DNA of 64,000 bases, taken from assembly GCA_024640625.1 (NCBI GenBank), contig JAHEER010000001.1, positions 110,317-174,316 on the forward strand. Direction: 5' to 3'. The position numbers were made by a program, and so were the translations under genes. Within the stretch, counting starts at the first letter, position 1. Each line of letters starts with the position of its first letter. The notes beneath the pieces are model-generated. The model was not told the origin of the DNA. It was given only the letters and a program-made list of their open reading frames with translations, and did not search any database. The DNA comes from Desulfobulbaceae bacterium. Lineage in GTDB: Bacteria; Desulfobacterota; Desulfobulbia; Desulfobulbales; Desulfocapsaceae. Below, piece after piece: positions 1-8,823 of this stretch.

Positions 1-179
1 ACAACCTTATGTGGCTCGATGGACATCTCGAAGAAGGCGGTGATAATCGAGCTGACAATGGAATCGTGACCGCAGCCCGCACAGAGGGTGGATATTGCCC
101 CTTCATAAGCTTTTCGGGTATAGCCCAATTTGTTTTTCTGAGCGTCCGGGTGTCTGAACGTGGGTCTGACATAACTCAT
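1..179 (-). CDS. korB: 2-oxoacid:ferredoxin oxidoreductase beta subunit (partial, cut by window edge)
   Basis: Only the first 59 codons are in the window; the gene runs off the left edge. The protein starts MSYVRPTFRH and carries TLCAGCGHDSI near residue 32, the cysteine-containing start of the thiamine diphosphate-binding beta subunit of 2-oxoacid:ferredoxin oxidoreductases. Its ATG overlaps the korA stop by four bases (ATGA), so the two are translationally coupled and should form the alpha-beta enzyme. Family knowledge: oxidative decarboxylation of a 2-oxoacid to acyl-CoA with ferredoxin reduction, or the reverse in CO2 fixation. The 2-oxoglutarate assignment is inferred from the two-gene KorAB architecture and is not proven. 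Confidence 0.9.
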   Translation of the reverse strand, partial: MSYVRPTFRHPDAQKNKLGYTRKAYEGAISTLCAGCGHDSIVSSIITAFFEMSIEPHKV

Positions 180-2035
180 GGGGTCTCCTTCTGGGCCACC
201 GGGGCAGGGCTTATAAACGGTTTTTCCCTGGCCAGCAGGGTCGTGTGAATCTGGTTGGTTATCATTCTGGCGGTAATTGCCAGGCCGTTGAAATTGTTGA
301 CATGCATCATTTTTCCTGGGGCCACCTGGCATTCCCCGGCCAGCAGAATCTCCATTTGAGAATCGCGATTCTGCTCGATGATAAAGACGAGCTCGTGTTC
401 GGCGATGAAATCAAAGACTTCGCCTTGAAACGGAAAGGCCTTGACCCTCATGCTGTTGATTGGAATGCCGCTTTCCTCCAACCGGTCCAGAGCCTCGACC
501 GCCGAGGCTGCAGTGGAGCCGAAATAGACGGCTCCGAGTTTTTTCTGGTTGTCACGCATGACGATTTCAGGCATGGGGACCAGCCGACGGGCAGTTTCCC
601 ATTTGCTCAGCAGCCGGTTCATGCCGCGCTCGTAGGCCGCACTGCCTTCGGTGTAGGCGGCGTATTCATTGTGGGATGTTCCCCTGGTGGTGTAGGCGCC
701 CTTATCCGGATGGGCTCCCGGAAGCGTCCGGTAGCAGATGCCGTCCTTGTCGATATCCAGGTAGCGGCCCCATTTCTTCTCCAGCTTGTCGAGTTCCTCG
801 CCGCTGAGCACCTTGCCGCGGTCATAGCGCCGCTGATCATCCCAGGAGAAGGGTGTGCAGAGATGATCATTCATCCCCAAATCGAGATCGCTCATGATGA
901 TGACCGGGGTCTGCAGACGCTCTGCCAGATCGAAGGCGTCGGCGGTCATCTCGAAACACTCGTGGGGATCACTGGGGAAGAGCAGCACGTTTCTGGTGTC
1001 GCCGTGGGAGGCATAGGCACAGGAGAGCAGATCTGACTGCTGGGTTCTGGTCGGCATGCCGGTACTCGGACCGCTGCGCTGCACATTTATTAAAACCACC
1101 GGAATTTCAGTAAAATAGGCGAGACCCAGAAATTCACTCATCAGGGAGATACCCGGTCCCGAGGTGGCGGTAAAGGCGCGAGCTCCATTCCAGCCTGCAC
1201 CGATGGCGATGCCGATAGCGGCCAGTTCGTCTTCGGCCTGAATGGCAGCATAGTATTTCCTGCCAGTCTCAGCCTCAATACGGTAGCGGCTGGCAAATCG
1301 TTCAAACGCTTCAACCACCGAAGTCGAAGGGGTGATTGGATACCAGCCCACCACGGTAGCCCCGGCATAGAGGGCGCCCAGGGCGGCACCGCTGTTGCCG
1401 TCGATGAGAATTCTTTCACCCACGCTATCCGACGGTGCGATCGACAAGCCGCACGAATCCGTATGGTGCTTCTTGGCATAGCGATAACCGATTTCCAAGG
1501 CCCTGATATTTGGTTCTGCGAGCTTGGGCTTCTTGGCGAACTGCTTGGTGATCGAATCGGAGACTGGTTCCAGACCAATATCAAGCAGATAGGCGAGGGC
1601 GCCGATGTAGATGATATTTTTCATCAGCTGCCGCATGCGGTTGTCGCTGAACTCATCGTTGCAGAGCTGGGTCAGCGGGATATCGATGACGGTGATGTCC
1701 TCCCGGTCGAAACCGGCCGGCAGCTCCCTGGTGGAATCGTAGAGGAAATAACCGCCGGGCTGTACCATGTCGTAGTCATCGCGCAGAGTCTGGCCGTTTA
1801 CCGCGATGATGAAGTCGGCCCCGCCCCGCCTGCCGAGATAGCCTCTGTCGTTGATCCTCACCTCGTACCAGGTGGGCAGTCCCTGGATATTTGAGGGGAA
1901 GACATTTTTAGGGCTCACCGGCACGCCGAGCCGGTACACTACTTTGGCAAAAAGATTGTTGGCGCTGGCGGAACCTGAGCCATTGACATTGGCAAAGCGG
2001 ACAACAAAGTCGTTGGTTCGTTCGATACGTTTCAT
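176..2035 (-). CDS. korA: 2-oxoacid:ferredoxin oxidoreductase alpha subunit (gamma-alpha fusion)
   Basis: The 619-residue protein has the KorA order: an N-terminal gamma-type domain (about residues 1-190, beginning VVRFANVNGSGS), then the alpha domain starting near residue 215 with GNSGAALGAL and YPITPST and followed by the GPGISLMSE region. It is cytoplasmic and pairs with KorB to convert a 2-oxoacid plus CoA to acyl-CoA, CO2 and reduced ferredoxin. The start overlaps the stop of the upstream flavoprotein gene by four bases, and its own stop overlaps korB, giving a tight three-gene operon. Substrate may be 2-oxoglutarate; a branched-chain 2-oxoacid enzyme cannot be excluded. Confidence 0.93.
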   Translation of the reverse strand: MKRIERTNDFVVRFANVNGSGSASANNLFAKVVYRLGVPVSPKNVFPSNIQGLPTWYEVRINDRGYLGRRGGADFIIAVNGQTLRDDYDMVQPGGYFLYDSTRELPAGFDREDITVIDIPLTQLCNDEFSDNRMRQLMKNIIYIGALAYLLDIGLEPVSDSITKQFAKKPKLAEPNIRALEIGYRYAKKHHTDSCGLSIAPSDSVGERILIDGNSGAALGALYAGATVVGWYPITPSTSVVEAFERFASRYRIEAETGRKYYAAIQAEDELAAIGIAIGAGWNGARAFTATSGPGISLMSEFLGLAYFTEIPVVLINVQRSGPSTGMPTRTQQSDLLSCAYASHGDTRNVLLFPSDPHECFEMTADAFDLAERLQTPVIIMSDLDLGMNDHLCTPFSWDDQRRYDRGKVLSGEELDKLEKKWGRYLDIDKDGICYRTLPGAHPDKGAYTTRGTSHNEYAAYTEGSAAYERGMNRLLSKWETARRLVPMPEIVMRDNQKKLGAVYFGSTAASAVEALDRLEESGIPINSMRVKAFPFQGEVFDFIAEHELVFIIEQNRDSQMEILLAGECQVAPGKMMHVNNFNGLAITARMITNQIHTTLLAREKPFISPAPVAQKETP

Positions 2036-3813
2036 CGGTCACCGGCCTTTGCGGATTTATAGGTATATTTAATCATCTCCCAGGCAGCGGTAGGGCACCT
2101 CTCGGCGCATATACCGCAATGCAGACAGACATTTTCATCTTTGACCATGACCCGCCCGGTGGACAGGATATCTGAGACATACAGGGACTGTTCCTTGTTT
2201 CTGGCGGGGACCAGCAGCCGTTCTCGCAGTTCCTCCTCCTCACCATTCTCGATGAAATTGATACAGGTGGTCGGACAAGCGTCGACACAGGCGTCGCACT
2301 CGATACACAGCCCTTCATCAAATACCGTCTGGACATCACAGTTCAGACACCTCTTGGCCTCGACCTTGCCGCCCTGCTCGCCATAGCCGAGTTCGACCTC
2401 GACCAGCCGGTCGCGGAGCGACTTGGCCTTGTCGACCATCGGTACGTGCTGGCGTTCATCCTCTGTTACATGGCTGTCGTAGAGCCAGTCATGGAAACCC
2501 AGCTTCTGTCCGGCCAGGGTAACCTCCGGCTCCGGCCGGTTGTGCAGATCCTCGCCGCGGCAGAGAAGATCGATGGAGATCGCGGCTTCGTGTCCATGGG
2601 CGACGGCGATAATTATGTTGCCGGGGCCAAAGGCCGAGTCACCGCCAAAAAAGACAGTGGGCACCGAAGACTGCAGGGTGACCGGGTCAAGCTTGGGGAG
2701 TCCGTAATCGTCGAAAGCGATGTTACATTCCGGTTCGATAAACGGAAAAGCGTTCTGCTGACCGATCGCTAAAAGCACCTCGTCGCACTCAAGCACGACA
2801 GGTTCCTCTCCGGTGGGAACAAGTTTCCTTTTACCCTGCTCGTCATACTCCGGCATTACCTTCTCAAAACGCATGCCTTGCAGACGGCCGTCCTCAACGA
2901 TGAATTCCAGCGGGGTCAAATTTTCGAGAATGGGGATATCTTCGTGCAGGGCGTCTTCAATCTCCCATTCCGAAGCTTTCATTTCACTCCGGGGGCTGCG
3001 GACGATGACCTTGACGTCCTCGCCGCCCAGCCGCCGCGCGGTGCGGCAGCAATCCATGGCGGTATTGCCGCCGCCCAGTACCAGCACGCGTTTTCCTGTT
3101 TTTTCCACATGATCGAACACCACGCTCGCCAGCCAGTCAATCCCGACATGGATGAATTTATCCCCCTCCTGACGACCCGGCAGGTTGGGCAGGTCTCGTC
3201 CGCGGGGCGCGCCGGAACCGATGAACACCGCATCGTAATCCTGGTCGAGGATCTCCTTGAGGCTCGACACATAGGTGTTGAGATAGGTGGTGATACCCCC
3301 CATATCCAGAATGTAGTTTATTTCTTCGTTGAGTACCCTTTCCGGCAATCTGAAGGAGGGGACCTGGCTCCGCATGAAGCCTCCGGCCTTGGTGGCATCG
3401 TCATAGAGATCGAGTTCGTAGCCCAGGAGCGACAAGTCCCGGGCCACTGTGAGTGAGGCGGGGCCACCGCCTATCAAGGCGATTTTTTTGCCGTTCTTTT
3501 TCTCTGGTGCCTTTGGGAGACGGGCTGAAATATCGTCACGGTTGTCAGCCGCTACCCTCTTGAGGCGGCAGATGGCCACCGGCTCGTCCTCCACCCTATC
3601 ACGTCTGCAGGCAGGCTCGCAGGGACGGTCGCAGACTCTACCCAAAATCCCCGGGAAGACGTTGGAGACCCAGTTGATCATGTAGGCTTTGGTGAACCTC
3701 TCATGGAGGATCAGCCGGATGTATTCAGGCACCGGTGTGTGCGCCGGGCAGGCGTATTGACAGTCTACAACCCTATGGAAATATTCGGGATTTTTAATAT
3801 CGGTTGGCTTCAC
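2032..3813 (-). CDS. GltD-like FAD/NAD(P)-binding iron-sulfur oxidoreductase linked to KorAB
   Basis: The 593-residue protein has an N-terminal GltD-type cysteine region (residues 17-75: CQYACPAHTPVPEY, then GRVCDRPCEPACRR), an FAD Rossmann motif near residue 112 (ALIGGGPASLTVA), an NAD(P) motif near 243 (VLVLGGGNTAMDC), and two C-terminal [4Fe-4S] motifs (CIECDACVDACP and CLHCGICAERCP). It is the first gene of the operon and overlaps korA by four bases. Family knowledge: such subunits pass electrons between ferredoxin clusters and NAD(P)H. Position and domains suggest a role like KorC of 2-oxoglutarate:NADP oxidoreductases, which is inference. It is not a glutamate synthase subunit here, because no gltB is adjacent. 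Confidence 0.88.
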   Translation of the reverse strand: MKPTDIKNPEYFHRVVDCQYACPAHTPVPEYIRLILHERFTKAYMINWVSNVFPGILGRVCDRPCEPACRRDRVEDEPVAICRLKRVAADNRDDISARLPKAPEKKNGKKIALIGGGPASLTVARDLSLLGYELDLYDDATKAGGFMRSQVPSFRLPERVLNEEINYILDMGGITTYLNTYVSSLKEILDQDYDAVFIGSGAPRGRDLPNLPGRQEGDKFIHVGIDWLASVVFDHVEKTGKRVLVLGGGNTAMDCCRTARRLGGEDVKVIVRSPRSEMKASEWEIEDALHEDIPILENLTPLEFIVEDGRLQGMRFEKVMPEYDEQGKRKLVPTGEEPVVLECDEVLLAIGQQNAFPFIEPECNIAFDDYGLPKLDPVTLQSSVPTVFFGGDSAFGPGNIIIAVAHGHEAAISIDLLCRGEDLHNRPEPEVTLAGQKLGFHDWLYDSHVTEDERQHVPMVDKAKSLRDRLVEVELGYGEQGGKVEAKRCLNCDVQTVFDEGLCIECDACVDACPTTCINFIENGEEEELRERLLVPARNKEQSLYVSDILSTGRVMVKDENVCLHCGICAERCPTAAWEMIKYTYKSAKAGDR

Positions 3814-3921
3814 AAGTCGGCTCTCAGAAAGGGGTGGTGGAAAAGGGCAGCGGACGATTCCTTCTTACCAGTATGTAGGGAAAATGCCAAGTTTATTCGT
3901 GGTATCAAATGGTTAGATAAT

Positions 3922-3940
3922 AGCAACAATAATCATTATC
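3922..3940. promoter_or_regulatory. Fur-box-like site upstream of the kor operon
   Basis: AGCAACAATAATCATTATC agrees with the 19-bp Fur consensus at about 14 positions, with a perfect right half. It lies about 110-130 bp upstream of the first kor operon gene and overlaps a minus-strand TTGATA (3942-3937) that could be a -35 element. Iron control of an iron-sulfur-rich operon would be sensible, but the match is by eye. The rest of 3814-4088 is AT-rich leader plus the hairpin downstream of ilvD. Confidence 0.35.
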
Positions 3941-4046
3941 AACTCCATTAAAATAATGCCTGCGCCCTGAAAAGCAAGCCAAATTTACATTTATGTAAAA
4001 ACGAAATTTATATTTATTTTAGACAGTTAGGGAGGGCAAGGCGAGT

Positions 4047-4076
4047 GCTGCGGGAGATTTCTGTATCCCCCGCAGC
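4047..4076 (-). terminator. Hairpin just downstream of ilvD
   Basis: GCTGCGGG (4047-4054) pairs perfectly with CCCGCAGC (4069-4076) across a 14-nt loop, starting 12 bases past the ilvD stop. No clear U tract follows on the minus strand, so it may be a Rho-assisted or RNA-stabilising 3' end rather than a strong intrinsic terminator. Confidence 0.45.
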
Positions 4077-4088
4077 AGGTTGGTGAAA

Positions 4089-5924
4089 CTATTCGGGCAC
4101 TATCCGCACCGCCCCGAGATCGGCGGACGAGGCGAGCAGTGCATAGGCTTTAAGAGCCGTGGAAATCTGGCGGGGCCGGGACGGTGGCTTGAAAGCCAGG
4201 GAGCCGCGCTTTTCCTCCTCAGCTCGCCTCGCTTCCAGCTCGGTCACGCTGATTGCCACGTTGATGGTTCTCTTGGGGATATCTATGGCAATGGTATCGC
4301 CGTCTTTCACCAGGCCGATTGCGCCACCCGCTGCTGCTTCGGGGCTCACATGACCAATCGACAGACCGGAGGTGCCCCCTGAGAACCTGCCGTCGGTGAC
4401 CAGGGCACATTCCTTGCCCAGGTTTCTCGACTTGAGATAGGACGTGGGATAGAGCATTTCCTGCATGCCGGGGCCGCCACGCGGGCCCTCGAAGCGAATA
4501 ACCACCACGTCGCCGGCACCGATGGTGCCGTCTAAAATCGCCTCACAGGCGTCTTCCTGGGAGTCGCAGACGCGGGCGGTTCCGGAAAATACCAGGATGG
4601 ACTCATCGACCCCGGCTGTTTTCACGATGCAGCCGTTTTCGGCAATGTTGCCGAACAATACAGCCAGGCCGCCGTCTTTTGAGAAGGCGTGTTCAGCCGA
4701 ACGGATGCAGCCGTTCCGCCGATCGAGATCGGCTTCTTTGTAGCTGCTCTGCTGGGAGCCCATCACCAGGTTTCTGCCAATATTTCCCGGTGCGCTCAGG
4801 TAGAGTTCTCTGGCTTCCGGGGTCGCTGATGCCAATGTGATGTCGTGGCTTTCGAGCACCGCCTTTAGGGTGGGGCTGTCCACCCTGCTCACCGACGTGT
4901 CAATCAGCCCGGCCCGGTCCAGCTCAGCCATAATTCCCAGGATGCCGCCGGCCCGATTCACATCTTCAACATGGTAGGACGAGGAAGGGGAAACCTTGCA
5001 GAGGTTGGGGATTTTTCTGGACAGCTCGTCGATATCCTTCATGGTGAAATCGACCTTAGCCTCATGGGCTATGGCCAGCAGATGGAGCACCGTATTGGTC
5101 GAGCCGCCCATGGCGATGTCGAGCGACATGGCATTTCGGAAGGCGGCTTTGGAGCCAATCGAGCGGGGCAGGACCGTGCCGTCTTCGCTGCCGTAGTAAG
5201 CGTCCGCCATTGCAACAATACGCTCCGCCGCTTTCTCGAACAGAGAGATTCGCTGTGCATGGGTGGCCACCACCGTGCCATTGCCCGGCAGGGCCAGGCC
5301 CAGGGCCTCGTTGAGGCAGTTCATCGAATTGGCAGTAAACATGCCCGAGCAGGAGCCGCAGGTCGGGCAGGCGCAGCGTTCGATGCGCTCCATGTCGCTG
5401 TCGGACACGGCTTGATCGGCAGCCATGACCATGGCGTCAATCAGGTCGTACTTCTCGTCGCCGTCGACCCCGGCTTCCATGGGGCCGCCAGAGACAAATA
5501 TGGTCGGGATGTTGAGCCGCATGGCAGCCATCAGCATGCCGGGGGTGATCTTGTCGCAGTTAGATATACAAATCATGGCGTCGACGGTGTGGGCGTTGCA
5601 CATGTACTCAACGCTGTCGGCGATCAGATCCCGTGAAGGCAGCGAATAGAGCATGCCGTCATGACCCATGGCGATGCCGTCGTCAATGGCGATGGTGTTG
5701 AATTCGGCCGCAAAACAGCCTTTCTTTTCGATTATCTTTTTTAAGTGCTGACCTATTTCATGCAGGTGCATGTGGCCCGGAACGAACTGAGTAAAGGAGT
5801 TGACGATGGCGATGACTGGTCTGCTCATGTGCTCCTCTCGCATTCCGTTTGCCCGCCAGAGACTGCGGGCTCCGGCCATTCTTCGGCCCTGGGTTGTGGT
5901 GGCGCTGCGTAGGGGGATGGTCAT
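4089..5924 (-). CDS. ilvD: Dihydroxy-acid dehydratase
   Basis: The 611-residue protein matches full-length IlvD. The N-terminus has [15 protein letters not shown] and [20 protein letters not shown] and [18 protein letters not shown] carry the cluster cysteines; [10 protein letters not shown] and [19 protein letters not shown] follow. It dehydrates 2,3-dihydroxy-3-methylbutanoate and the isoleucine analogue to 2-oxoacids in branched-chain amino acid synthesis, using an oxygen-sensitive Fe-S cluster in the cytoplasm. It stands alone: no ilvBHC or leu genes are in the window. The start is the ATG giving the usual N-terminus, with GAGG upstream. A terminator-like hairpin sits 23 bases before the start. 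Confidence 0.96.
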   Translation of the reverse strand: MTIPLRSATTTQGRRMAGARSLWRANGMREEHMSRPVIAIVNSFTQFVPGHMHLHEIGQHLKKIIEKKGCFAAEFNTIAIDDGIAMGHDGMLYSLPSRDLIADSVEYMCNAHTVDAMICISNCDKITPGMLMAAMRLNIPTIFVSGGPMEAGVDGDEKYDLIDAMVMAADQAVSDSDMERIERCACPTCGSCSGMFTANSMNCLNEALGLALPGNGTVVATHAQRISLFEKAAERIVAMADAYYGSEDGTVLPRSIGSKAAFRNAMSLDIAMGGSTNTVLHLLAIAHEAKVDFTMKDIDELSRKIPNLCKVSPSSSYHVEDVNRAGGILGIMAELDRAGLIDTSVSRVDSPTLKAVLESHDITLASATPEARELYLSAPGNIGRNLVMGSQQSSYKEADLDRRNGCIRSAEHAFSKDGGLAVLFGNIAENGCIVKTAGVDESILVFSGTARVCDSQEDACEAILDGTIGAGDVVVIRFEGPRGGPGMQEMLYPTSYLKSRNLGKECALVTDGRFSGGTSGLSIGHVSPEAAAGGAIGLVKDGDTIAIDIPKRTINVAISVTELEARRAEEEKRGSLAFKPPSRPRQISTALKAYALLASSADLGAVRIVPE

Positions 5925-5939
5925 GGGGTACCTCGCTCA

Positions 5940-5977
5940 AAGAAAATCCGCTCCCGACTTGGGTCGGAATGAGCGGA
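5940..5977 (-). promoter_or_regulatory. Terminator-like hairpin in the ilvD leader (candidate attenuator)
   Basis: Read on the minus strand, the outer stem (5971-5977 with 5947-5953, TCCGCTC/GAGCGGA) encloses an inner stem (CCGAC/GTCGG, loop CCAA), and the structure is followed by TTTTCTTT. This is an intrinsic-terminator layout ending about 16-23 bases before the ilvD ATG. No minus-strand gene precedes it that it could end, because the neighbour is pilT on the plus strand. Premature termination control of ilvD is the natural inference. No leader peptide rich in Ile, Leu or Val and no T-box was recognised. Confidence 0.55.
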
Positions 5978-6066
5978 AAATGTTAGAAAAAACTGTACTT
6001 TTTCAAAAATCTATTACAGTATACAATGAAACAGAGGAGTATTGCACAATTTTTCAGGAGGTTGGT

Positions 6067-7239
6067 ATGAAAAAGACGGAGATTGATTATTGGATCACCG
6101 CAATGCTGGAATCCCACCCCAATGTTTCCGATTTAAATATCACGGTTGGCAAGACTCTGCAGGTAGAATCGGCGGGTGTTCTGAAACCGGTCGAAGTTGA
6201 GCCTCCGATAAAGGAGCTGACGCCGTTCCAGTCTGAAACTTTCGCCCTCAACCTGATTGGCAACAACAAGCGGCTGCTTAACGATCTGGTCGTCAACGGC
6301 TCCTGCGACCTATCGTACGCATTCAGCGAGGAGGCCCGTTTCAGGGTCAATATCTTCACCACCAAAGGGTACATCACCACGGTGATGCGTAAGCTGGAGA
6401 CCAAGGTTCCTTCGATTGAGGACATGAACTTTCCCCATGCCTTTGAAAAAATGGCCGCGGAACTCAACGGCATCGTTATTTTCACCGGTGCCACCGGTAC
6501 CGGTAAGACAACCTCGCTGGCGGCCCTGCTGAACCGAATCAATCAGGAGCGGGCGGTGCATGTGGTCACGCTCGAAGATCCCATCGAATATATGCACACC
6601 CATAACCAGGCGACCTTCAACCAGAGGGAATTGGGACATGATTTCTCGAGCTATGCGATGGGAATGAGGGCAGCCCTCAGGCAGGCGCCCAAGGTTATTC
6701 TGGTGGGTGAGATGCGCGACAAGGAGACCATGGAGATCGGCTTGACAGCCGCCGAAACGGGCCATCTTGTATTGTCCACCCTGCACACCATTGATGCCGG
6801 CCAGGCCATCAACCGTTGCCTGGGTATGTTCGAGCAGGAAGAGCAGCCCCAGATCCGGCACCGGCTGGCTGACACCATCCGCTGGGTTGTCAGCCAGCGG
6901 TTGCTGCCGAGAGTCGGGGGCGGCCGGATCGCCGCCATGGAGATCCTCTGCACCAGTCTCAGGGTGAAGGATCTGATTCTCAACGGCGAAACCGAAGACA
7001 AGACCTTTTACGAGGTCATAAAGGCGGGGTCTGCGCTGGAGATGCGAACCTTCGACCAGCATATACTCGAATTGTTCAGCCATGGCCTGATCACCGAGGA
7101 AACGGCTGTGAGGTATTGTTCCTACCGCAACGAGATCTTCCGCGGCATTGACCAAATTAAGGCGGCCCGGGGCGAAGCGACCTCGAGCCTCAAGGACCTG
7201 GCCATGGAAGAGGAGGAAGATCAGTCGTTTGGGTACTAA
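6067..7239 (+). CDS. pilT: PilT/PilU-type twitching motility ATPase
   Basis: The 390-residue protein belongs to the PilT/PilU branch of the GspE secretion ATPases. A Walker A motif lies near residues 140-148 (GATGTGKTT), followed by the Asp box (VTLEDPIEY), Walker B (VILVGEMRD, about 209-217) and His box (GHLVLSTLHT). Family knowledge: hexameric cytoplasmic motor that drives retraction of type IV pili. The ATG at 6067 is chosen because AGGAGG sits at 6057-6062; the frame stays open further upstream, but those codons have no homology. The protein is longer than most PilT and ends in an acidic tail, so it may be PilU. No pilus structural gene is adjacent. Confidence 0.88.
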   Translation: MKKTEIDYWITAMLESHPNVSDLNITVGKTLQVESAGVLKPVEVEPPIKELTPFQSETFALNLIGNNKRLLNDLVVNGSCDLSYAFSEEARFRVNIFTTKGYITTVMRKLETKVPSIEDMNFPHAFEKMAAELNGIVIFTGATGTGKTTSLAALLNRINQERAVHVVTLEDPIEYMHTHNQATFNQRELGHDFSSYAMGMRAALRQAPKVILVGEMRDKETMEIGLTAAETGHLVLSTLHTIDAGQAINRCLGMFEQEEQPQIRHRLADTIRWVVSQRLLPRVGGGRIAAMEILCTSLRVKDLILNGETEDKTFYEVIKAGSALEMRTFDQHILELFSHGLITEETAVRYCSYRNEIFRGIDQIKAARGEATSSLKDLAMEEEEDQSFGY

Positions 7240-7311
7240 GCAGACGCACATCTTTTCCGGGCTGAGCTAATCAGCAACTGAACTAAGCAGATCAGCAGAA
7301 GAGAGACGGTT

Positions 7312-7983
7312 ATGAAGATCACATGCAGCGCGTGCGGTAAATCCCATAAATCGAATTCCAAACTGGAAGCGAGCCTGGACAAACTTCTACCCGGCCAGAG
7401 GATTCGCCTTAAATGCGGTCAATGCGGGGAGCCCATACCCCTGAGCAGAGAGGATCTCTATGGCGATAGGGCTAGCACGATCAGGCCGCCGGAACCGCCC
7501 GATATCAGTTGGCTCAAAGATGGAGTCTTCGACGATGAGGAAATCGTTGCCGACATTCCCCAGGCACTGATCGTCGCCAGGCCCGGCGATGCCAGGGAGA
7601 AAATGAGCAGTGCCCTGTCCGGTCTCGGGTATCGAACCGAAACCACTGAACAGACAGGGGACATGGTTACTCAGATGCAGTTCGTCAATTACACCTGTGT
7701 GGTGCTGAATACAGAGTGTGTTGAGGGAAATTTCGCAGACGATCCGCTGCATCGCTTCCTCTGCTCCATGGAAATGTCACGCCGGCGAAATGTTCTCTAT
7801 GTACTCGTAGGACCGGAATTCAAAACCTTCTATAATCTACAGGCTCTAACAAATTCAGCTAACCTGGTGGTCAATTCCAGTGACATTCCCCATTTCGGAG
7901 TTATATTGAGAAAAGCCATTCCGGAATATGAACAGCTTTTTGGCCCCTATATGGATGAAATGAAAATTCAGGGGAAACAATAA
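7312..7983 (+). CDS. Zinc-ribbon protein with a receiver-like C-terminal region
   Basis: The 223-residue protein has an N-terminal zinc ribbon of the MJ0042 kind (CSACGKSH at residue 4 and CGQCGEPI near residue 36), an acidic linker, and a C-terminal half from about residue 85 (ALIVARPGDAREKMSSAL) whose alternating hydrophobic pattern resembles a CheY-like receiver. No phosphoacceptor Asp is evident at the expected place (CVVLNTEC). It starts 72 bases after the pilus ATPase gene on the same strand, so a joint transcript and a regulatory or adaptor role in pilus function are plausible. No named family was recognised beyond this. Confidence 0.7.
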   Translation: MKITCSACGKSHKSNSKLEASLDKLLPGQRIRLKCGQCGEPIPLSREDLYGDRASTIRPPEPPDISWLKDGVFDDEEIVADIPQALIVARPGDAREKMSSALSGLGYRTETTEQTGDMVTQMQFVNYTCVVLNTECVEGNFADDPLHRFLCSMEMSRRRNVLYVLVGPEFKTFYNLQALTNSANLVVNSSDIPHFGVILRKAIPEYEQLFGPYMDEMKIQGKQ

Positions 7984-8002
7984 CTGCAATGAACCCATTC
8001 CG

Positions 8003-8030
8003 GCAGTCCGCCTGATCGCCGGCGGGCTGC
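8003..8030 (+). terminator. Hairpin after the zinc-ribbon gene
   Basis: GCAGTCCGCC (8003-8012) pairs with GGCGGGCTGC (8021-8030) with one G-U pair and an 8-nt loop, 20 bases past the preceding stop. No U tract follows, so terminator strength is uncertain. Confidence 0.4.
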
Positions 8031-8073
8031 ATGAAGTCAGTCTGCCTCCCTGCCAATTTACCACGTCTGCCCC

Positions 8074-8571
8074 ATGAAGCGCTTCCTGCCTATCACCCTC
8101 ATCGCTCTCCTGCTCTTGACGAGCGGTGTCTGGCTGTTGTCAGGTCCATCGACCCCGATCACTCAAGCCGATGTACAGCAAGGTGCGTCTGTAAGGGATG
8201 GAACGCAAGCAGTATCTGCGGTCGAAGTCCAGCCGCGTTTCAAGACGGTGTCCGCCGCTGAAGCCGCGGAGTTGATGAGAACAAGAGAAAACTTGCAGAT
8301 CATAGATGTGAGAACTCCTCAGGAACGCAAACAATTCCGCATCGCCGACTCCAAGCTGGTGCCCGTGGGCGATGTGTTGCGGGGCGTCTTCGAGGCCGAT
8401 CCAGAACAACCGCTGATGCTCATCTGCGCCGTCGGCGGCCGCAGCTATGTAGCTTCAAAAGTGATGTCAGCCCGCGGCTACCGGGAGGTCTACAACCTGG
8501 ATGGAGGGATCGAATCCTGGCGCCGGGCAGGCTTTCCCCTGGAGAGCGGCCCCGAAGGCCCGGCTCGATAG
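8074..8571 (+). CDS. Exported rhodanese-domain protein
   Basis: The 165-residue protein starts with a signal peptide or signal anchor (KRFLPITLIALLLLTSG) and then a single rhodanese domain (about residues 68-160). Visible motifs are IIDVRTPQE, the active-site loop CAVGGRS with Cys118, and the terminal YNLDGGIESW. Family knowledge: periplasmic single-domain rhodaneses carry sulfane sulfur as a cysteine persulfide. The catalytic cysteine is intact, so activity is likely, but substrate and partner are unknown. No good ribosome binding site precedes the ATG. It lies between the pilus genes and rpsA and may be transcribed alone. Confidence 0.88.
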   Translation: MKRFLPITLIALLLLTSGVWLLSGPSTPITQADVQQGASVRDGTQAVSAVEVQPRFKTVSAAEAAELMRTRENLQIIDVRTPQERKQFRIADSKLVPVGDVLRGVFEADPEQPLMLICAVGGRSYVASKVMSARGYREVYNLDGGIESWRRAGFPLESGPEGPAR

Positions 8572-8661
8572 TCCTATCTTATCGTAATCAATTATAAAAA
8601 AACAGTTTTTGTGGAATCGATTCAAGGGCCTTTCCGGCACTGACTCAGGTCTAATAAAACC

Positions 8662-8823
8662 TTGTCTCTCCATCACTTTCATGGTATAAAGCACAATTCC
8701 CCTGCTGGGGCTGCCCTCTGGAGTTTGGAGCGCAGTTCCACAGTTGTGCAGGTGTCTGTTACATAACAGGCTGAGATTAATAACAAAAACCTTGCGGGAT
8801 GTTCCCGCGCAACGAGCAAACCA
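8662..8823 (+). promoter_or_regulatory. rpsA promoter and structured leader
   Basis: TTGTCT (8662-8667), a 17-bp spacer and TATAAA (8685-8690) form a good sigma-70 promoter. The leader of about 125 nt contains CCCC/GGGG, TGTTA/TAACA and GCGGG/CCCGC hairpins (the last at 8794-8808) and has no Shine-Dalgarno sequence before the rpsA ATG. That layout resembles the SD-less, multi-hairpin rpsA leader of gammaproteobacteria, where S1 represses its own translation. Autoregulation here is inferred. Confidence 0.6.

Noticed and set aside
6310..7251. A 313-codon open frame on the minus strand
   Set aside because: It is antisense to the PilT/PilU gene, whose homology is unambiguous.
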